64,000 nt of DNA from Eubacteriales bacterium. Its GTDB lineage: Bacteria; Bacillota; Clostridia; Lachnospirales; Lachnospiraceae. The stretch spans positions 62,001-126,000 of the forward strand of contig JAUNJN010000001.1 of the NCBI GenBank assembly GCA_030533235.1, read 5' to 3'. Below the pieces are notes generated by a model. It did not search any database, was not told the DNA's origin, and was given only the letters and a program-made list of their open reading frames with translations. Below, one piece after another: positions 51,676-60,984 of this stretch. Each line of letters starts with the position of its first letter. Positions within the stretch are counted from its first letter, which is position 1. The position numbers were made by a program, and so were the translations under genes.

Positions 51676-51718
51676 CAGGCAGGAAAACATCGGCTTGTTT
51701 TTTCTGCCTGTTTGTTTT
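51676..51718 (+). terminator. Intrinsic terminator after the zinc operon
   Basis: CAGGCAGGAAAACA (51676-51689) pairs with TGTTTTTTCTGCCTG (51696-51710), followed by TTTGTTTT. Confidence 0.8.
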
Positions 51719-51772
51719 ACAATGTTACTGTGCTGCGTCAAAGCGCAAAATTGAAATAACAGGAGAAGAGTT

Positions 51773-53413
51773 ATGGTAGTTACTGAATATTTGGAGCGTA
51801 ATGCAAAGTTATATCCGGATGAGGTTGCGTTGATTGAGTTAAATCCGGATGATAAGGATACGAGAAGAACAACATGGAAGGAATTTGAGCTCGTAGAGCC
51901 GACACGTTTTGAGCCGTATCGTAGAGAAATTACATGGAGCGTATTTAATGAAAAGGCAAATCGTTTTGCTAATATGTTGATTAGTCGCGGAATCAAGAAG
52001 GGGGATAAGGTTGCAATTATCATGTATAACTGTCTGGAATGGCTGCCGATTTACTTTGGTGTGTTAAAGACAGGTGCTATCGCTGTTCCTTTTAATTTCC
52101 GTTATGATGCAGATGAAATACTATATTGTGCGGAGCTTGCTGAGGTTGATATGATTGTGTTCGGACCGGCGTTTATCGGACGTATTGAGGCTAATGCAGA
52201 ACGACTTAGCAAGGGAAGATTGTTGATTTATGTTGGGGACAACTGTCCAAGCTTTGCAGAAAGCTATCATGAGCTTGTTGCGGATTGTTCCAGCAAGTCT
52301 CCGAGTATTCCGCTTACGGAGGACGATTTCGGTGCGATTTATTTTTCATCCGGAACAACCGGATTCCCGAAGGCGATTTTACATAAACACAGAAGCTTGA
52401 CACAGGCTGCCGAGATGGAGCAGAAGCATCATGAGACAAGCCGTGATGATACATTTCTCTGTATTCCGCCGCTGTATCATACGGGTGCGAAGTTCCATTG
52501 GATGGGAAGTCTTGTTGCAGGCAGTAAAGCAGTACTTTTGAAGGGAACAAAGCCGGAGACGATTTTGAAGGCCGTTTCCGATGAGCATTGCACAATTGTA
52601 TGGCTGCTTGTACCTTGGGCACAGGATATTTTGGATGCACTCGACAGAGGAGATTGTAAACTATCAGATTATCAATTAAGTCAGTGGAGATTGATGCATA
52701 TCGGTGCACAGCCGGTTCCGCCATCGCTCATTAAGCGTTGGAAGGGATACTTTCCGCATCATCAGTATGATACGAACTATGGTTTATCAGAGTCTACAGG
52801 TCCGGGATGTGTTCATCTTGGAATGGAAAATATTCATAAGGTTGGTGCAATCGGTGTTCCGGGATACCGTTGGGAGTGCAAGATTGTTGATGAGAATAAT
52901 CAAGAAGTTGCACAGGGCGATGTCGGTGAATTATGTGTAAAGGGTCCGGGTGTTATGACCTGCTACTATAGAAATGAAGAAGCTACTGCTGAGACTATAC
53001 GTGACGGATGGCTGTATACAGGTGATATGGCGATGCAGGATGAGGATGGATTTATCTACTTGGTTGATCGTAAAAAGGATGTCATCGTAAGTGGTGGTGA
53101 AAATATTTACCCGGTTCAGATTGAGGATTTTCTTCGCAAGATGGATCAGATCAAGGATGTTGCTGTAATTGGTCTTCCGGATCGCAGACTCGGAGAAAAG
53201 ACTGCCGCTATTATTGAAATCAAGGAAGGATACACATGTACGAAGGAAGAGGTTGAGGAATTCTGTCTGACACTTCCGCGTTACAAGCGTCCGAAGGAAA
53301 TTATTTTCAGTGAGATTCCGCGTAATGCAACCGGAAAGATAGAGAAGCCAAAGCTTCGAAAGATGTATGGTGCTGATCGTCTTGTAGCACAGGAAACCTC
53401 GGATAATGAATAG
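51773..53413 (+). CDS. AMP-forming acyl-CoA ligase
   Basis: A 546-residue adenylate-forming enzyme. The P loop IYFSSGTTGFPKAILHKH is near residue 189, NYGLSESTGPG near residue 335, YTGDMAMQDEDGFIYLVDRKKDVIVSGGENIYP near residue 415 and the catalytic Lys in NATGKIEKPKLRK near residue 522. It activates a carboxylic acid to its CoA thioester with ATP. Relatives include long-chain acyl-CoA and bile-acid CoA ligases; the acid cannot be read. An insertion near residues 25-50 is less common. GGAGAAGAGTT precedes the ATG. It is a single-gene unit between two terminators. Confidence 0.9.
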   Translation: MVVTEYLERNAKLYPDEVALIELNPDDKDTRRTTWKEFELVEPTRFEPYRREITWSVFNEKANRFANMLISRGIKKGDKVAIIMYNCLEWLPIYFGVLKTGAIAVPFNFRYDADEILYCAELAEVDMIVFGPAFIGRIEANAERLSKGRLLIYVGDNCPSFAESYHELVADCSSKSPSIPLTEDDFGAIYFSSGTTGFPKAILHKHRSLTQAAEMEQKHHETSRDDTFLCIPPLYHTGAKFHWMGSLVAGSKAVLLKGTKPETILKAVSDEHCTIVWLLVPWAQDILDALDRGDCKLSDYQLSQWRLMHIGAQPVPPSLIKRWKGYFPHHQYDTNYGLSESTGPGCVHLGMENIHKVGAIGVPGYRWECKIVDENNQEVAQGDVGELCVKGPGVMTCYYRNEEATAETIRDGWLYTGDMAMQDEDGFIYLVDRKKDVIVSGGENIYPVQIEDFLRKMDQIKDVAVIGLPDRRLGEKTAAIIEIKEGYTCTKEEVEEFCLTLPRYKRPKEIIFSEIPRNATGKIEKPKLRKMYGADRLVAQETSDNE

Positions 53414-53435
53414 TATTTTTTCAATATAACTTGAC

Positions 53436-53483
53436 AAAAAACCAAATTCACAATATGCTTTTCCTATGTGAATTTGGTTTTTT
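53436..53483 (+). terminator. Strong terminator after the acyl-CoA ligase gene
   Basis: AAAACCAAATTCACA (53438-53452) pairs with TGTGAATTTGGTTTTTT (53467-53483). A and T runs on both sides make it usable in both directions. Confidence 0.88.
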
Positions 53484-53528
53484 ATTACATGTGGATGTGA
53501 AAAAGAAACTTGCGACGGGGGAATACAT

Positions 53529-54959
53529 ATGCGTGGGAAATGGGATAAAAATTCTATAAAATTTGGTATTATTTTATCAGCAGCATTGTGTGTATATGCA
53601 TTGTTTAGCGTGTTGCTTAAGCAATGGGGGGCAATTCAGGCAGTGCTGGACAAAATCGGGAAGGCAATTGCTCCGTTTTTGATTGGACTTGTGCTTGCTT
53701 TTTTGTTAAATCCGATTATGATTTATATACGAAACTTTTTGACAATGCTATCGGTTAAGATGTTCAAAAAGGAATACAACGAGGCATACAAAACAACAAA
53801 GGTTCCGTCCTTGGTGCTGACTATCATATTTTTTCTTGGACTTACGGTTGGGTTTTTCTTTCTGGTTGTTCCGAGTATCTCGGAGAGTATACAGGACTTA
53901 ATGGATAACAGCTCTGAATATATTGAGAATGCAAATACTTTTATTGAGAAGATATGTTCGAAAAACGGACATTTAAAGGATGCCCTAAATAATGGCATGG
54001 ATTTTTTGGATAAAAACTTAAAAACAATTATTGATAACAAGGTTATGCCGAATATAGATACGATAGTGCTTAAGGTATCAAACGGAGTTATCTTAGGTGT
54101 AAAGGCTGCATTTAACTTTTTAGTCGGAATTGTGTTTGCGATCTATTTGCTGCTTAGCAAGCATATGTTGCTTGCACAGTGTAAAAAATTTATATTTTTG
54201 TTCTTTTCCAAGGAAAAGGGAACCAAAATTCTCGAAGGCTGTTCCTATGTCAATTCGGTTTTTGGAGGATACATTAACGGAAAGATTATTGATTCCATAA
54301 TTATCGGTATCTTATGCTTTATCTTCACGGCAGCAGTTCATTACAAGTATGCGATATTGATTAGTGTCATTATCGGTGTTACCAACATTATTCCGTTCTT
54401 TGGGCCGTTATTCGGTGCAATTCCGGGTGCGTTGCTTGCACTCATGGATGGTCCGATTTATTTTATTATCTTTATTATTTTTGTTCTTGTGCTGCAACAG
54501 TTTGACGGTAATATTTTAGGACCGCTTATCTTGGGTGACTCTACAGGTCTATCCGGTATGTGGGTGTTGCTTGCCATTTTGGTGTTTGGCGATTTGTTTG
54601 GTGTGGCCGGTATGATTTTGGGTGTTCCGCTTTTTGCATGTATCTATGCGTTGATTGCACTTGTCTTACGCGATGGGCTGCAAAGGAAAAATTTGTCCTC
54701 AAATACAGAGGATTACTTGTTGCTTGAAGGATTTGATGCAGATGGGAATCCGACATACAAGACAAAGCAGGATGTTCGTCAGACAATCAAACAAAGACGT
54801 ATGCGTTTAAAAACTGTGATGGCGGAACGTGAAAAAAGTAAGCGTGCAACAGAGGAATTATACGAAAAGGATGTATACGGGGATTTGAGCTCTTTTGCAA
54901 AGGATGATGACCTTACAGAGCAAACGGACAGCGCGCCCGAAAAGAAAGATGACAAGTGA
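53529..54959 (+). CDS. AI-2E family membrane transporter
   Basis: A 476-residue protein with about eight membrane helices and the central signature NSVFGGYINGKIIDSIIIGILC near residue 240, then GVTNIIPFFGPLFGAIPGALLAL near residue 282 and QQFDGNILGPLILGDSTGLSGMWVLLAIL near residue 325. The last 90 residues are a charged cytosolic tail. Members include TqsA and Na+/H+ antiporters; the substrate is not known here. It has its own terminator. Confidence 0.9.
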   Translation: MRGKWDKNSIKFGIILSAALCVYALFSVLLKQWGAIQAVLDKIGKAIAPFLIGLVLAFLLNPIMIYIRNFLTMLSVKMFKKEYNEAYKTTKVPSLVLTIIFFLGLTVGFFFLVVPSISESIQDLMDNSSEYIENANTFIEKICSKNGHLKDALNNGMDFLDKNLKTIIDNKVMPNIDTIVLKVSNGVILGVKAAFNFLVGIVFAIYLLLSKHMLLAQCKKFIFLFFSKEKGTKILEGCSYVNSVFGGYINGKIIDSIIIGILCFIFTAAVHYKYAILISVIIGVTNIIPFFGPLFGAIPGALLALMDGPIYFIIFIIFVLVLQQFDGNILGPLILGDSTGLSGMWVLLAILVFGDLFGVAGMILGVPLFACIYALIALVLRDGLQRKNLSSNTEDYLLLEGFDADGNPTYKTKQDVRQTIKQRRMRLKTVMAEREKSKRATEELYEKDVYGDLSSFAKDDDLTEQTDSAPEKKDDK

Positions 54960-54984
54960 TTTTTGTCAATCGGAAGGTGAATTA

Positions 54985-55020
54985 AGACTGGTAGTTTTTG
55001 AAAACTGCCAGTCTGTTTTT
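54985..55020 (+). terminator. Intrinsic terminator after the AI-2E gene
   Basis: AGACTGGTAGTTTT (54985-54998) pairs with AAAACTGCCAGTCT (55001-55014), followed by TTTTT that overlaps the start of repeat copy B. Confidence 0.88.
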
Positions 55021-55163
55021 ATTGCATAGGAAAGTGCTTCGCACATCCTATGCAATAAAAAAGACACTTCGTGTCAGGATGCGCACTCGCGCGCAAAGTA
55101 TATGTTGCAAAAGCAACCGCGCTCGGCGCGAGAGTCTTGCAAGCAAGACTCTTTCTTGTTTGT
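55016..55163 (+). repeat. 148-bp multi-hairpin intergenic element, copy B (copy A at 31541-31688)
   Basis: Nearly identical to copy A in the same orientation. Differences are one A fewer in an A run and the loop of the last hairpin: here AGAGTCTTGC pairs with GCAAGACTCT, two pairs longer than in copy A. It too begins in the T run of a terminator and precedes an ABC exporter operon. Confidence 0.9.
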
Positions 55164-55208
55164 GTAGTCTGCAGAGAAAATACACTATAAGGGACGCTTA
55201 ACTCTGTT

Positions 55209-55222
55209 ATGACAAATGTCAT
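55209..55222 (+). promoter_or_regulatory. Palindromic site upstream of the Lnr-like operon
   Basis: ATGACAAATGTCAT is a perfect inverted repeat (ATGACA-AA-TGTCAT) about 105 bases before the ATPase gene, with TTGACA and TAATAT words downstream at 55231 and 55247. NarL/LuxR-type response regulators such as the one at 59709 bind sites of this size and form; assignment is inference. Confidence 0.45.
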
Positions 55223-55327
55223 ATCAGGTTTTGACATCTAACACTGTAATATGCAGTTGCTTTATTGTATTGTATAACCAGAGAACAGGAAACAAACTAT
55301 GTTTCGATATCATAAGGAGGAACTGTT

Positions 55328-56278
55328 ATGAGTAACACAGTTGTAAAAATTGAAAATCTGGTAAAGCGCTATAAGGAAACACTGGCACTTGACCATTTTA
55401 ATCTGGAAATTCGTGAAGGAGAAGTTTTTGGCTTGCTTGGTCCGAACGGATCAGGCAAGACAACAACAATCAACTGTATTTTATCCTTGCTTTCCTATGA
55501 CAAGGGTACGGTTGAAGTGTTTGGTAAGCCAATGACACCTTACAATTACGAGGCAAAGAGAAACATCGGTGTTGTCATGCAGAACGTTGCGGTTTACAAC
55601 GAGCTTACGGTTTATGAAAACATTGATTACTTCTGCGGATTGTATGTGCAGGACAAAGCAACAAGAAAACAGTATGTGGAAGAAGCAATTCAATTTGTCG
55701 GACTTCAGGATTTTAAGAAGTTCTATCCGAAGAAGCTTTCCGGCGGTTTGCTTCGTAGATTGAATATTGCTTGCGGTATTGCACATAAACCAAAGCTAAT
55801 TATTATGGATGAGCCGACCGTTGCAGTTGACCCGCAAAGCCGAAATAAGATTCTGGAAGGAATTTTAGAACTTAATCGTCAGGGTGCAACCATTATCTAT
55901 ACCTCGCATTACATGGAAGAGGTAGAACAGATTTGCAGCAAAATCATCATCATGGATAAGGGTAAGAACCTTGCACTTGGTACAAAGGATGAGCTTAAGA
56001 AGCTTATTAAAAATACAGAGACGATTACAATTGAGGTAGAGGCACTTTCCGACGAACACAAAGTTGCACTATCAAATCTTAATCATATCTACCAGACAAA
56101 TTATGAGGATGGAAAGCTTGTGTTAAAGTGCAGCGGAGGAAAACATAATATTATTCGTGTTTTGGATTATATGCAGTCACACGATATTCCTTGCGGAAGA
56201 GTGTATGCAGAACAGCCTACATTAAATGATGTATTCCTGGAAATTACGGGAAAAGAGTTACGTGACAGGGAGGTATAG
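55328..56278 (+). CDS. ABC exporter ATP-binding protein (LnrL-like)
   Basis: A 316-residue ATPase. Walker A GPNGSGKTT near residue 39, signature LSGGLLRRLNIACGI near residue 138 and Walker B IIMDEPTVAVDPQSR near residue 158 are present, followed by TSHYMEEVEQ. A tail of about 95 residues follows. It is first in a five-gene unit (ATPase, two permeases, kinase, response regulator) like the linearmycin-resistance LnrLMN/LnrJK set. ATAAGGAGG precedes the ATG. Confidence 0.88.
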   Translation: MSNTVVKIENLVKRYKETLALDHFNLEIREGEVFGLLGPNGSGKTTTINCILSLLSYDKGTVEVFGKPMTPYNYEAKRNIGVVMQNVAVYNELTVYENIDYFCGLYVQDKATRKQYVEEAIQFVGLQDFKKFYPKKLSGGLLRRLNIACGIAHKPKLIIMDEPTVAVDPQSRNKILEGILELNRQGATIIYTSHYMEEVEQICSKIIIMDKGKNLALGTKDELKKLIKNTETITIEVEALSDEHKVALSNLNHIYQTNYEDGKLVLKCSGGKHNIIRVLDYMQSHDIPCGRVYAEQPTLNDVFLEITGKELRDREV

Positions 56279-56281
56279 CCA

Positions 56282-57427
56282 ATGTTTTTACATAATTTCA
56301 AATACGGCTTGCTCGCAGCATTACGAGATAAAATGCAGCTGTTCTGGAGTTTTATATTTGTAGCATTGCTTGGAACCTTGTTCTTTTTAACCTTTGGCGG
56401 TGCGTATGAAGACATGGAAGTTGCAAATAATATACCGGTTGCGGTCTATATCGATGATCCGAATACAGCTGCAATGTTTGATTCGATGATTGCAGAGATT
56501 ACAATCGGTAAAAACAATGAAAAGATGTTTGACATTACTAGAACAGAAAGCTTGGAAGAAGCGAAGCAGCTTGTAATGGATAAAGAGGTTATTGGTGCGT
56601 ATTATTCCGAAGACGGCGAGTTAAAGCTTATTGTAAAGGAAGAAGGTATCCGCCAGAGTATTCTCTCATCGGTTGTTAAAAATTATCATCAGATTCAGTC
56701 GATTGCATTTGATGTTGCAGCAAAGGATCCTTCAAAAATAAACGATGCCATTGCGAAGTTTATGACAACAGAGAATACCAATGAAGAAATTGTTTTAACG
56801 AACAACAAGATGGATATGTTTACTGAATACTTCTACAATCTGATTGCCATGGGATGTTTGTTTGCATGTACAGCAGGTATAACAATTACCGTTCGCAATC
56901 AGGCAAATTTATCGGAAATCGGTGCACGAAGAAGTGTTGCACAGACAAGTACATTTGCAGCGAATGTGGCTACATTGTTAGCAAACCTCATTTTGATGTT
57001 TGCATGTGAGATGCTTGCAATCGGATATCTAATGTTGATTGGTGTTGATTTCGGAACACACATCGCACAGATTACCTTGCTTGTATTTGTCGGAACTATG
57101 ACAGGAATTTCAATGGGTTATTTCATAGGTAACATTGGTAAAATCAGTGCCAATGCAAAGGAAGGTATCGGAACAGCTGTTATACTTGGTTTGTGCTTCC
57201 TTTCCGGACTTATGTTTGGTGATATGAAGATGATTGTAATTGAACATGCACCATGGTTTAACAAAATCAGCCCTGCTGCATTAATTTGTGATTCATTCTA
57301 TGCATTAAATGTTTATGATACAAACAATCAGTACTGGACCAATATTGTTTCGCTTGTTATCATTTCGGTGATTTTTGCGGTAGGCGGAGTATTGATAGGA
57401 AGGAGAAAAAAATATGCAAGTTTATAA
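56282..57427 (+). CDS. ABC-2 exporter permease (LnrM-like)
   Basis: A 381-residue permease with an N-terminal helix (about residues 18-40), a large soluble domain (45-190), and six C-terminal membrane helices with the ABC-2 loop NLSEIGARRSVAQTSTF. Its start is three bases after the ATPase stop and its end overlaps the next permease by 14 bases. The pair likely forms a heterodimer that exports amphipathic antimicrobials; this role is inferred from operon structure. Confidence 0.85.
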   Translation: MFLHNFKYGLLAALRDKMQLFWSFIFVALLGTLFFLTFGGAYEDMEVANNIPVAVYIDDPNTAAMFDSMIAEITIGKNNEKMFDITRTESLEEAKQLVMDKEVIGAYYSEDGELKLIVKEEGIRQSILSSVVKNYHQIQSIAFDVAAKDPSKINDAIAKFMTTENTNEEIVLTNNKMDMFTEYFYNLIAMGCLFACTAGITITVRNQANLSEIGARRSVAQTSTFAANVATLLANLILMFACEMLAIGYLMLIGVDFGTHIAQITLLVFVGTMTGISMGYFIGNIGKISANAKEGIGTAVILGLCFLSGLMFGDMKMIVIEHAPWFNKISPAALICDSFYALNVYDTNNQYWTNIVSLVIISVIFAVGGVLIGRRKKYASL

Positions 57428-58535
57428 TACATTAATGAAAATTGTAAAAAAACAACTCGGAAGCTGTGCGATCTTTTTTGGGATATTTATTTTTCTCCTG
57501 ACTATGTTTTCAAACACGGGTGGAGAACAACGTCATGAATATGAAAGCTATTCCTGTATGCTTGCGATAATCGATAAGGATCATTCAGATGCATCCAAGC
57601 GTTTGTCTGATTTTCTTGCGAAGACAAATACACTCGTAGATATTGAAGATGATGAGGCGCAAATCCAGACTCAGCTGTACTATGAAAAGGTTGATTATGT
57701 TCTGTACATCGAGAATGGGTATGCAACAACGGGGGAGCTGAAGAATATTAAGCGTCCCGGAAGTAATACAGGAAGTTATATGGATGATCAGATTAAGGCA
57801 TATCAGAATTCGATGAATATCCTCACGGAGGTTGGCTACTCGGAAAAAGAGGCTTATGAGCTTACATGCGATGCGGCTTCCGACGAAGGACTTGTTACAA
57901 TGATGAACAAGGTTACATCAAACAGACCGTCGATTTTCTACTTCTTCATGTATATTCCGTATGTACTGATTATGATGTTGTTTACCGGGTTAACTCCGAT
58001 TCTTGTAGCATACCACAGAAAAGAGGTAAACGATCGTGTGAATGTTTCCTCTATGCCGGTTCGTAAGAGGAATTTCCAGCTTGTGCTTGCAACCTTTACA
58101 ATCAGCTTTGGCTTCTGGGTATTGTTTATGGTATTGGGTTTTGTCTACAACGGATCAAAGATGGTAAAGGGAATGCATCCTTATTGTATCTTAAATTCCT
58201 TTGTATTTGCGGTTATTGCAATGAGTATGGTATGCGTAGCAGGTAACTTTAGACTTGATTCGCAGAAGATATCAATGATCTCCAACATCGTTGGTCTTGG
58301 TATGTGCTTCCTTGGCGGTGTGTTTGTACCGATGGAAATCTTCGGTGACGGATTGATTGCAGTATCCAGATTCCTTCCGACACATTGGTATGTTCGTGCA
58401 AACGACTTGATTTTCGAAGAGGCGTCAGTTTCTGAGATTATGCAGTGTATTGGTGTTGAGTGTTTGTTTGCAGTCGCATTTCTTGCGGTAGCGCTTCTTG
58501 TTTCAAAACGCAGAAGACTTGCACGTTCTTCATAA
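57414..58535 (+). CDS. ABC-2 exporter permease (LnrN-like)
   Basis: A 373-residue permease with the same plan: helix near 15-35, soluble domain to about 175, then six helices with HRKEVNDRVNVSSMPVRKRNFQL as the cytosolic loop after the second helix. AAGGAGAAAAAAAT precedes the ATG. It overlaps the upstream permease gene by 14 bases, and the kinase gene follows. Confidence 0.85.
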   Translation: MQVYNTLMKIVKKQLGSCAIFFGIFIFLLTMFSNTGGEQRHEYESYSCMLAIIDKDHSDASKRLSDFLAKTNTLVDIEDDEAQIQTQLYYEKVDYVLYIENGYATTGELKNIKRPGSNTGSYMDDQIKAYQNSMNILTEVGYSEKEAYELTCDAASDEGLVTMMNKVTSNRPSIFYFFMYIPYVLIMMLFTGLTPILVAYHRKEVNDRVNVSSMPVRKRNFQLVLATFTISFGFWVLFMVLGFVYNGSKMVKGMHPYCILNSFVFAVIAMSMVCVAGNFRLDSQKISMISNIVGLGMCFLGGVFVPMEIFGDGLIAVSRFLPTHWYVRANDLIFEEASVSEIMQCIGVECLFAVAFLAVALLVSKRRRLARSS

Positions 58536-58599
58536 AGCATTTATAATGGTGGTGGATACAAGAGATTTCCACACCGAAAGACAGATACGGGGAGCGGTT

Positions 58600-59718
58600 A
58601 TGAGTTTTCTGATTGATAAAATAATATTAATCCTGTTATCTTTTTTGGTGCTGATTCAGTCGTATGACGGAATCAGCACTGTTGTTGTTCTGCTTGCTTT
58701 GATTAGCATTTCTGCATTTATTTCCCTGACAGAAAATAAATGGTGTACGCTTGGAAGCTCATTATTACTTGGAGTACTTATTTTTTATGAACCGATTTGT
58801 CTATGGATGATACCGGTTGTTCTTTATGATATTTATACATACCGTCTGGTTTCACCGCTTGTACTTTATGCGCTTGGCGGTATGTACGCTTCAAATACAG
58901 TGCCTGTGACACAGTTGTTGAGTATTTGCATACTCGGAGTGCTGAGTGTTCGCATGTGTTATAAAACAACGCAGACGGAAAAGCTTTCTGTAAAAGTAAG
59001 AAGAATTCGTGATGATGAGGAAGAAAAAAAGAGGCTGTTAGAGGAAAAAAATAAAAACCTGATGATAAGACAGGATCAGGAGGTTTATGTAGCGACACTG
59101 AAGGAACGAAACCGAATTGCAAGAGAAATTCATGACAATGTCGGACATATTTTGACCAGAACGATTTTGCAGATGGGAGCCTTGATGACGATTCACAAGG
59201 AGGAGCCGCTTCACGGACAACTGACATCGGTAAAGGAAAACTTAGATGTTGCAATGAACAATGTACGGGAGAGTGTGCATGATTTACATGACGAGTCGGT
59301 CGATATGAAGCAGGCGATTGCGGAGATTCTACAGGATTTGGACAAACATTTTACAGTCAAGTATTCTTATGATTTATCGCAGCATGTCGATAAAAATGTC
59401 AAATATGCATTTATCGGAATCGTTCGTGAGGCAGTATCAAATATAATTAAGCATAGTAAAAATGATTACGTGGATGTTATATTAAGGGAGCATCCGGGTA
59501 TGTACCAGCTTGTTGTGCATGATTATTCAAAACTTACAACACAGAAGAAACAATGGGATCAATATTTTGATAAGGTATCGAAAACGGGAGGAATCGGACT
59601 TCAAAATATCGGCGATCGTGTGCGCGGATTAAACGGAAATCTGACGATTGATACACAAAACGGATACCGGATATTTGTAACGGTTCCAAAAGAGAGAGGG
59701 GGATACATATGCGAGTAA
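58600..59718 (+). CDS. Membrane sensor histidine kinase, HisKA_3 type (LnrJ-like)
   Basis: A 372-residue kinase. The first 120 residues form about five membrane helices without an outside domain. A coiled coil leads to the phosphoacceptor His178 in ERNRIAREIHDNVGHILTRTI. The ATPase domain (GIVREAVSNIIKHSKNDYV and GGIGLQNIGDRVRGLNG) ends the protein. Kinases with this short sensor (NarL type) detect cell-envelope stress by membrane-active compounds. ATG 58600 has GGGGAG upstream; the frame is open to 58498 but without a good site. It overlaps the response regulator gene by ten bases. Confidence 0.88.
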   Translation: MSFLIDKIILILLSFLVLIQSYDGISTVVVLLALISISAFISLTENKWCTLGSSLLLGVLIFYEPICLWMIPVVLYDIYTYRLVSPLVLYALGGMYASNTVPVTQLLSICILGVLSVRMCYKTTQTEKLSVKVRRIRDDEEEKKRLLEEKNKNLMIRQDQEVYVATLKERNRIAREIHDNVGHILTRTILQMGALMTIHKEEPLHGQLTSVKENLDVAMNNVRESVHDLHDESVDMKQAIAEILQDLDKHFTVKYSYDLSQHVDKNVKYAFIGIVREAVSNIIKHSKNDYVDVILREHPGMYQLVVHDYSKLTTQKKQWDQYFDKVSKTGGIGLQNIGDRVRGLNGNLTIDTQNGYRIFVTVPKERGGYICE

Positions 59719-60329
59719 TTATTGTTGATGATGACACCTTGGTTGCCATATCTTTGCAGACAATATTGGAGGCAGATGAAGAGGTTGAGGTCGTTGCAAC
59801 GGGAAACAGCGGAGCCGTGGCAATTGAATTATACAAGGAGCATAAACCGGATGTGGTTCTCATGGATATTCGTATGGCAGGAATGACCGGACTGGAAGCC
59901 GGCGAGCAGATTTTAGCTTTGGATAATCAGGCAAAGATATTATATTTAACAACCTTTATGGATGATGAGTATATTGTGAAAGCGCTTGCAATTGGCGCAA
60001 AGGGATACATATTAAAACAGGATTTTGAAGGAATTGTTCCGTCGCTTAAGGCAGTATACGGAGGACAGAGTGTCTTTGGACAGGATATTGTGGAAAAACT
60101 TCCAAATCTTATGAATCAGAAACGGGGCTTTGATTATCAAAGCTATGATATTTCTGAAAAAGAATACGAGATTATCGAAGAAGTGGCGGCGGGCTATAGC
60201 AACAAGGAAATCGCGGGACGGTTGTTCTTAAGTGAGGGGACCGTGCGAAATTATATTAGTACTATACTCGAAAAACTTGCATTAAGAGATCGAACGCAGC
60301 TTGCATGTTTTTATTATAAAAATAAATAA
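59709..60329 (+). CDS. NarL/LuxR-family response regulator (LnrK-like)
   Basis: A 206-residue regulator. The receiver has the phosphoacceptor Asp53 in VVLMDIRMAGMTG and Lys in GAKGYILKQDF. The C-terminal LuxR helix-turn-helix is EYEIIEEVAAGYSNKEIAGRLFLSEGTVRNYISTILEKL. It is the partner of the kinase with which it overlaps and probably activates the upstream exporter genes. The palindrome at 55209-55222 is a candidate target. Confidence 0.9.
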   Translation: MRVIIVDDDTLVAISLQTILEADEEVEVVATGNSGAVAIELYKEHKPDVVLMDIRMAGMTGLEAGEQILALDNQAKILYLTTFMDDEYIVKALAIGAKGYILKQDFEGIVPSLKAVYGGQSVFGQDIVEKLPNLMNQKRGFDYQSYDISEKEYEIIEEVAAGYSNKEIAGRLFLSEGTVRNYISTILEKLALRDRTQLACFYYKNK

Positions 60330-60405
60330 GCTATATTTTTTAAAATATTTCAGTATTGTTCCATAAAAACACTTTATTAGTTCGTATGATTTATAGGAGG
60401 TTCTT

Positions 60406-60984
60406 ATGACAGATGAAGAATTTCAGCTTGCCATAAGCGCACTCGCACAGGGAGATAAAGGAGCACTCAGGTGTATTTACGAGGCATATGTAAGGTTTAT
60501 TTATGCCATTGTATATGATATCGTAAAACAAAAAGAAGAGGCTGAAGATATTACATCTGAGTTTTTTATTAAGCTTGTTCGAGTTGCCGCAGGATTTCGA
60601 ACGGGAAGTCCGCATAGGGCGTGGCTTACACAAATTGCCCGTAATATGGCAATTGATACTTTGCGCAAACGTGGCAGAGAAGTATTTGAAAACCCATTCG
60701 GAGAGGAAGCGGATGGATCAGCCAACAGCATGATGGAGAGCGCGGGCGTAGATATCCATGCAAGAAGTGTGGAGGACAGCGCTGTGCTCAATGAAGATAT
60801 GCGTCAGGCGATGGCAACGTTGAAACCGAAAGAAAAGGAAGTTATCGATATGAAGCTTTTGGGGCAGTTGACATTTAAAGAAATCGCGGAGATTACAAAT
60901 CAACCGATGGGCACAGTAACCTGGCTGTATAATCAGGGAATTACCAAATTAAGGAGGTGTCTTGCATCGTATGGATCACAATGA
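60406..60984 (+). CDS. RNA polymerase sigma factor, ECF type
   Basis: A 192-residue sigma-70 family factor. Region 2 (about residues 22-90) reads RFIYAIVYDIVKQKEEAEDITSEFFIKLV and RAWLTQIARNMAIDTLRKRGR. Region 4 (about 137-190) reads LKPKEKEVIDMKLLGQLTFKEIAEITNQPMGTVTWLYNQGITKLR. Such factors direct RNA polymerase to stress or envelope genes. TAGGAGG precedes the ATG. The next gene starts within its last codons, the usual position of an anti-sigma gene. Confidence 0.9.
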   Translation: MTDEEFQLAISALAQGDKGALRCIYEAYVRFIYAIVYDIVKQKEEAEDITSEFFIKLVRVAAGFRTGSPHRAWLTQIARNMAIDTLRKRGREVFENPFGEEADGSANSMMESAGVDIHARSVEDSAVLNEDMRQAMATLKPKEKEVIDMKLLGQLTFKEIAEITNQPMGTVTWLYNQGITKLRRCLASYGSQ

